A DNA stretch of 64,000 nucleotides from Lentisphaera marina (GTDB lineage: Bacteria; Verrucomicrobiota; Lentisphaeria; Lentisphaerales; Lentisphaeraceae), in NCBI RefSeq assembly GCF_028745505.1, contig NZ_JAQZZL010000002.1, positions 62,001-126,000 of the forward strand, in the 5' to 3' direction. A program made the translations under genes and the position numbers. The notes beneath the pieces are model-generated. The model saw only the letters and a program-made list of their open reading frames with translations. It ran no database searches and was not told the DNA's origin. Positions 60,186 to 64,000 of this stretch are shown here, in pieces; position 1 is the stretch's first letter, and every line of letters begins with the position of its first letter.

Positions 60186-61181
60186 TTAAGTGCTGATTTC
60201 CTGCTGGCTGAGGCAGTGCAGAGCACCGCCTTCAAGTAGGAATAAACGGCAATCTATTGGAATGATTGTCTTGTTCGGAAAGCAAGCTTGGATGATTTCT
60301 TGGGCGCGTAGATCACTTTTCTCTTGGGAAAAGGCAGGTACGAATACGGCTTCGTTTGAGATTAGGAAGTTAGCGTAGGAGGCAGGAAGGATCTCGCCCT
60401 CGTAGAAAATGGGCTCAGGTAGAGGCAGTTCGACGATGTCGAGAGCTTTTCCACTAGGGAGGCGGAAGTTTTTGAGTTGTTCAAGGTTTTTGTTGAGTTG
60501 ACTAAAGTTGGGGTTGCGATGATCGCAAGTGCAGGTCAAAACTCCGTTTGGTGAGAAAAAGCGCGTGATGTTATCGATATGCCCGTCGGTATCGTCGTTG
60601 ATAAGGCCATCCTCTAAGATAATGAAATCGTCGAGTCCAAAATATTTGTGGATGGCGTTTGTTAATTCTTGGTGTTCATGGTCTGCGTTGCGATTGGTGT
60701 TGTAGAGGACGCTCTTGGTAGTTACCCCTAAGCCTTCGCCATTGACATCGATAGCGCCACCCTCAAAAATAAAATTGCTGTCGTGGCATTGCTGTGAAGT
60801 TAATCGAGAGAGTTTTTTTGCGACGGCATTGTCTTTTGCGAAGTCCGCAAATTTTCCTCCCCAAGCATTGAATTTCCAGTTAATGATTTCTACTTTTCCA
60901 TTGGGAGTTTTGACAAAAATGGGGCCAAAATCACGGCACCAGATATCGTCAGTTTCTATGTCGATGAGCTCGAGATTTTTGCAGCTGTCCAAATATTCCA
61001 TGGCTTGTTTTTGGAAAGCTTTCGCGCACAAGAGTTTAACTTTGGTGTAGTTCGAGAGTGCATAAATGAAGTCAGCAAAGCCAAGAAAAACTTGAGGTCT
61101 TGAATGAGGCCAGATTTCTGGCGAACTTGGCCAGGCGAGGTAGATGGCGGATTGCGGATGCCATTCTGCGGGCATTCTCAT
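60186..61181 (-). CDS. aguA: Agmatine deiminase
   Basis: 331 residues from the ATG at 61179-61181, which overlaps the aguB stop by ATGA and gives the canonical MRMPAEWHPQSAIYLAWPS; a longer frame starts four codons earlier. Catalytic features: W-C-R-D-F-G-P-I-F (Asp), NWKFNAWGGKF, FEGGAIDVNGEG, DDTDGHIDNITRFF (His/Asp) and the nucleophile Cys in LEGGALHCLSQQ. It converts agmatine to N-carbamoylputrescine and ammonia. The next step is encoded immediately upstream in the same operon (aguB). It is the guanidino-modifying-enzyme route from arginine-derived agmatine to putrescine. Confidence 0.95.
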   Translation of the reverse strand: MRMPAEWHPQSAIYLAWPSSPEIWPHSRPQVFLGFADFIYALSNYTKVKLLCAKAFQKQAMEYLDSCKNLELIDIETDDIWCRDFGPIFVKTPNGKVEIINWKFNAWGGKFADFAKDNAVAKKLSRLTSQQCHDSNFIFEGGAIDVNGEGLGVTTKSVLYNTNRNADHEHQELTNAIHKYFGLDDFIILEDGLINDDTDGHIDNITRFFSPNGVLTCTCDHRNPNFSQLNKNLEQLKNFRLPSGKALDIVELPLPEPIFYEGEILPASYANFLISNEAVFVPAFSQEKSDLRAQEIIQACFPNKTIIPIDCRLFLLEGGALHCLSQQEIST

Positions 61182-62038
61182 TTTTCGATACAACGCAATT
61201 TGAGTTGATCATAGGCATCGATGCGACGGTCGCGTAAGAATGGCCAAATTTGGCGATGTTCGCGAAGTTTGTCAAGGTCGATATCCGCTAAGAGTATCTC
61301 TTCTTTGTCTATGCTTGCTTTAGCAATGCTTTGTCCATAGAAATCGCTAATGAAGGATTGACCCCAGAATTCGATTGGCTTTTCAGTTCCAATGCGATTG
61401 ACGGCGGCGTAGTAGCAGGCGTTGGCAACGGCATGGCCTGCTTGTACTTGGTGCCATGCGTGAGATTGTGCTTGGCCGAGTTCTTCTTTTTCATCTGGTA
61501 GCCAACCAATGGCGGTTGGGACAAGGATGATCTCAGCTCCTGCTAGGCAAGCTAGGCGTGAGGTTTCGGGGAACCATTGATCCCAGCAGATGATAACAGA
61601 TATTTTGCCATATTTTGTTTCGAAAACAGGTACGCCGAGGTCGCCGGGAGTGAAGTAGAATTTTTCTTCAAAATAGGGGTCTTGGGGGATGTGGAGTTTT
61701 CGGTATTTGCCAAGATAGCTGCCGTCGGCATCGATGAGCACAGTGCTGTTATAATAGACGCCGTTTAGAGCTTCTTCGAAAAAGGATAGGGCGAGAACGA
61801 CTTCTTGTGATTTGGCGATTTCTTGGAAGTCTTCCAAGAAGGTATCGTCAATTTTCTTTGCGTAGGCGAAGTTGTCGGTGTTTTGCTCACGACAAAAGTA
61901 GTTACTCAAGAATAGTTCTTGAGTACAGATGATGTGGGCTCCTTCTTTTGCGGCATCCGCAATAAGTTGGAGGTGTTGCGCTTTGTTGATTTCAGGTGAG
62001 CCGTAATCGCGGCTTTGTAAGAGGGCTAATTTAGGCAT
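61178..62038 (-). CDS. aguB: N-carbamoylputrescine amidase
   Basis: 286 residues, a nitrilase-superfamily enzyme. Catalytic triad: Glu in ICTQELFLSNYF, Lys in YRKLHIPQDPYFEEK, Cys in VIICWDQWFPETSRL. ATAIGWLP and AWHQVQAGHAVANACY support the AguB type. It hydrolyses N-carbamoylputrescine to putrescine, CO2 and ammonia in the cytoplasm. Translationally coupled to aguA (ATGA overlap); it follows the unknown gene at 62049 by 10 bp. A TTGCG palindrome (61948-61962) encodes IADAAK. Confidence 0.96.
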   Translation of the reverse strand: MPKLALLQSRDYGSPEINKAQHLQLIADAAKEGAHIICTQELFLSNYFCREQNTDNFAYAKKIDDTFLEDFQEIAKSQEVVLALSFFEEALNGVYYNSTVLIDADGSYLGKYRKLHIPQDPYFEEKFYFTPGDLGVPVFETKYGKISVIICWDQWFPETSRLACLAGAEIILVPTAIGWLPDEKEELGQAQSHAWHQVQAGHAVANACYYAAVNRIGTEKPIEFWGQSFISDFYGQSIAKASIDKEEILLADIDLDKLREHRQIWPFLRDRRIDAYDQLKLRCIEK

Positions 62039-62048
62039 AATGATTTAC

Positions 62049-62588
62049 TTAGCAGCGGAGTTTTGGGCCGGTTTCAATCTGGATTTTTTCTTTGTCTATG
62101 ATACGAATATGAAGCTCGCCAATGAGTTGTGAAGAAGGAGCGAAAAAGCAAGCTTTTATTTGCTCTTCAAATTCATAGGGATCGGTACATGGATGAAGTT
62201 CGTTTTGTTCGTCGAGAATCAGGTAGGAAGAGTTTTTGAAATCTGCTTCAAAACAGTTGTCATCTAATGGTTTTTGAAGGCGTTTTTTTGAAGCCTCACT
62301 GAGTGGGGTTTGATCTACAATTTGGGCAAATTTTTTGAGCGATTTAAGTAAGGGGGCTTGCTCATCGGTTACAGTGATGAAGTCGGCGCAATGACTTGGG
62401 ATTAATTGTGCAGGCATCTGTCCGCTACTAAGTTCGGCCCAGGTGTAACGGTCAAAGGCGATAATGAGTTTTTGTTCACTTAGGTTTTTGAGTTCATCAG
62501 CAAAGTTTAAGCTTGCTTGATTTTCTAATTTCCAAAGCGTGACTTGAGGTGCGTAAAAATCGTTAATTTGTCGGTCTTGTAGTATCAT
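62049..62588 (-). CDS. Conserved-looking protein of unknown function
   Basis: 179 residues, no signal peptide or membrane helix. The sequence has a two-part look: an N-terminal half with LWKLENQASLNFADELKNLS, LIIAFDRYTWAELSSG, and a C-terminal half with YLILDEQNELHPCTDPYEFEEQI and GELHIRIIDKEKIQIETGPKL. No family was recognised. It is 10 bp upstream of aguB, so it is probably the first gene of a three-gene operon with the agmatine-to-putrescine enzymes and may act in polyamine metabolism or its regulation. Divergent from nusA. Confidence 0.6.
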   Translation of the reverse strand: MILQDRQINDFYAPQVTLWKLENQASLNFADELKNLSEQKLIIAFDRYTWAELSSGQMPAQLIPSHCADFITVTDEQAPLLKSLKKFAQIVDQTPLSEASKKRLQKPLDDNCFEADFKNSSYLILDEQNELHPCTDPYEFEEQIKACFFAPSSQLIGELHIRIIDKEKIQIETGPKLRC

Positions 62589-62702
62589 GTTGAAAAAGTT
62601 CTAGATTACTTAATAAAAGAGCTTGCCTTACATATTATAGGAGTTTGCAAAAAAGTCCTTTTAGATTAACGTACTTACTAGTTTTTTAAACCTGTATTAC
62701 GC

Positions 62703-62727
62703 AAGGGGGTTTTTTAACCCCCTTTTT
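62703..62727 (+). terminator. Terminator/attenuator in the nusA leader
   Basis: AAGGGGGTT (62703-62711) pairs with AACCCCCTT (62716-62724) around TTTT, followed by TTT. There is no plus-strand gene upstream, so transcripts reaching it must begin in the spacer, in the nusA leader. Confidence 0.7.
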
Positions 62728-62769
62728 GTATGCTTAGATTTTAATAATTGAATGTTAGGAATATGGAAT

Positions 62770-64000
62770 ATGAATAGTGAACTTGTTGCAATGGTTGAAT
62801 ACCTGGAACAGGAAAAATCCATCGATAAGGCAATCCTTTTTGACCTCATTGAAGATGCTATGGCATCGGTCTACGAGAAAGAGGTTGAGGAAGAGTCTGA
62901 GATCAAAGTTGAGATCAACCGCCGTACAGGCGACGTAACAATCATCGCTGATGTAACTGTAGTTGAAGAAGTTTTTGATAAGAGAAACGAAATTGATTTG
63001 GCCTCAGCTCAAAAAGAGTATGGCGACGAAATCGCTATAGGCGACATCGTAAAATGGACACTTCAGCAGGATCAGATGAGTCGTATTGCGGCTCAAAATA
63101 CGCGTCAAGCTATTATGCAGCGTCTTCGTACTTTTGAGAAAGATCGCGTTGTTGAAGAGTACTCCGACATGGTCGGCGAACTCATTTCTGGTACAGTGCG
63201 TCACTTTGAGAAGAACGAGCTTATCGTTGACTTCGGTCGTGCTCAAGGTGGCTTAGGTAAGATGGATCGAGTACCACGTGAACGTTTTGATAATGGCGAT
63301 CACATCACAGCCTTACTCAAAGAAATTGATCCTCGTAAATCTGGACCAAGTATTGTTCTCTCTAGAACTGACGCAAAGTTAGTTACTCGACTCTTTGAGC
63401 GTGAAGTTACTGAGATCACCAATGGTTTAGTAGAAATTAAGGGTGTAGCTCGTAAAGCTGGTTTCCGTACAAAAATCGCAGTGGCTTCTGACTCTCTTGA
63501 TCCAGTGGGTGCTTGTATTGGTATTCGCGGTTCTCGTGTAAAAACTATCTGCCAAGAGCTCAACAACGAAAAGCTCGATATTATTGGCTTCAGTGAAGAT
63601 GTGGAAGAATACGTTCGCGAAGCATTTAAGCCTAACCCAATTGAAGAAGTTGAGATTGATGACGATGGTCGTTTGATCAAACTTCTCGTGAGTGAAGAAT
63701 CATACAGATCGATTGTAGGCCGTGATGGCGAAAACATTCGTCTCACAGAAGAGCTTATGGATTGGGATATTGAAGTAGAGAAATATGTTTACGATACCGA
63801 GATTACTTTCGATGAACATATCCAGGAAGCTTTCCAGACAATGATGAAATTCCCTAGTATGGAAGAAGCAACAGCACGTATGATGATCGATGCTGGTTAC
63901 CTATCTTTCGAAGGTGTTTCAGAAGCGTCGACAGATGATTTGGTTGAAGTAGGAATTAGTGTTGACCAAGCAGCTGAAATTATTGAATACGCAAAATCAA
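62770..64000 (+). CDS. nusA: Transcription factor NusA, N-terminal ~410 residues (runs off the window)
   Basis: Starts at ATG 62770 (AGGA 9 bp upstream) and is open to the right edge. The N-terminal domain carries MVEYLEQEKSIDKAILFDLI and EDAMASVYEKE. The S1 domain (~130-200) has GELISGTVRHFEKNELIVDFG. The KH domains include ACIGIRGSRVKTICQELNNEK, KLDIIGFSED and RSIVGRDGENIRLTEELMDWDIE. A helix-hairpin-like repeat (ATARMMIDAGYLSFEGVSEA) follows. It binds RNA polymerase and nascent RNA to modulate pausing, termination and antitermination. In many bacteria it is preceded by rimP; here it is preceded by a terminator in a divergent spacer. Confidence 0.95.
   Translation, partial: MNSELVAMVEYLEQEKSIDKAILFDLIEDAMASVYEKEVEEESEIKVEINRRTGDVTIIADVTVVEEVFDKRNEIDLASAQKEYGDEIAIGDIVKWTLQQDQMSRIAAQNTRQAIMQRLRTFEKDRVVEEYSDMVGELISGTVRHFEKNELIVDFGRAQGGLGKMDRVPRERFDNGDHITALLKEIDPRKSGPSIVLSRTDAKLVTRLFEREVTEITNGLVEIKGVARKAGFRTKIAVASDSLDPVGACIGIRGSRVKTICQELNNEKLDIIGFSEDVEEYVREAFKPNPIEEVEIDDDGRLIKLLVSEESYRSIVGRDGENIRLTEELMDWDIEVEKYVYDTEITFDEHIQEAFQTMMKFPSMEEATARMMIDAGYLSFEGVSEASTDDLVEVGISVDQAAEIIEYAKS

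Noticed and set aside
1-64000. tRNA, rRNA or CRISPR features
   Set aside because: I found no cloverleaf, T-loop (GGTTCGAATCC) pattern, rRNA core sequence or regularly spaced direct repeats in either strand.

Overview
The window looks like a chromosomal piece of a marine, polysaccharide-degrading bacterium of the PVC superphylum, most likely Lentisphaerota (Lentisphaera-like). This is inferred from the mix of many secreted formylglycine sulfatases, many pseudopilin-like proteins that start [10 protein letters not shown] and end in a DGH motif, a PVC-type heme-binding/HEAT protein next to a ThuA-domain protein, ECF sigma factors with Ser/Thr kinases, and moderate-to-low GC. No rRNA, tRNA or CRISPR array was recognised.

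Layout. 0-1.6 kb: start of a PstS-like phosphate-binding protein behind a three-repeat Pho box, then an MscS channel. 1.6-12.9 kb: a degradation region with an esterase-HEAT protein, a sulfatase, a beta-helix protein, pseudopilins, the PVC cytochrome and ThuA. Two of these genes carry single in-frame Trp-to-stop mutations, and a 108-bp copy of the cytochrome gene's 3' end sits at the far side of the block. 13.3-20.7 kb: a six-gene operon, creD / VIT-vWA PEP-CTERM protein / exosortase / EpsI-like / creB / creC, which reads as a dedicated surface-sorting system under its own two-component control. 21-26 kb: a YchJ-like gene, an AbrB-Doc toxin-antitoxin cassette followed by a second copy of the ychJ 3' end, a Lys/His-rich exported protein, a DMT-type membrane protein, ribD and a cysteine desulfurase. 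26-30 kb: decay zone with an IS110-type transposase stub, a hydrolase pseudogene and a strongly structured intergenic element, then FAH-family and SpoU genes.

30-55 kb: the regulatory and catabolic core. An ECF sigma factor and a Ser/Thr kinase form one operon. After them come pseudopilins, a GH95-type fucosidase, a GH5 glycanase, an exonuclease/phosphatase-family protein, seven sulfatases (one split by an IS256-family element with an 8-bp target duplication), a second kinase, and further on a second ECF sigma gene preceded by a 44-residue membrane protein. Six transcription units in this block share an ECF-like promoter pattern (TGTCA, 17-18 bp, CGTAT or AGTAAT). Both kinases lack the usual beta-3 lysine and carry a lysine in the glycine-rich loop, the arrangement known from eukaryotic WNK kinases. 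55.9-64 kb: mostly housekeeping genes: a DUF1254/DUF1214 lipoprotein, a DUF1456 protein, guaA, aguA-aguB and nusA (runs off the end).

Patterns that cut across the map: an interrupted palindrome TTGCG-N5-CGCAA occurs 17 times perfectly, mostly inside genes; at least three dispersed intergenic repeat families occur; and 3' gene ends are duplicated on either side of apparently inserted cassettes in two places.
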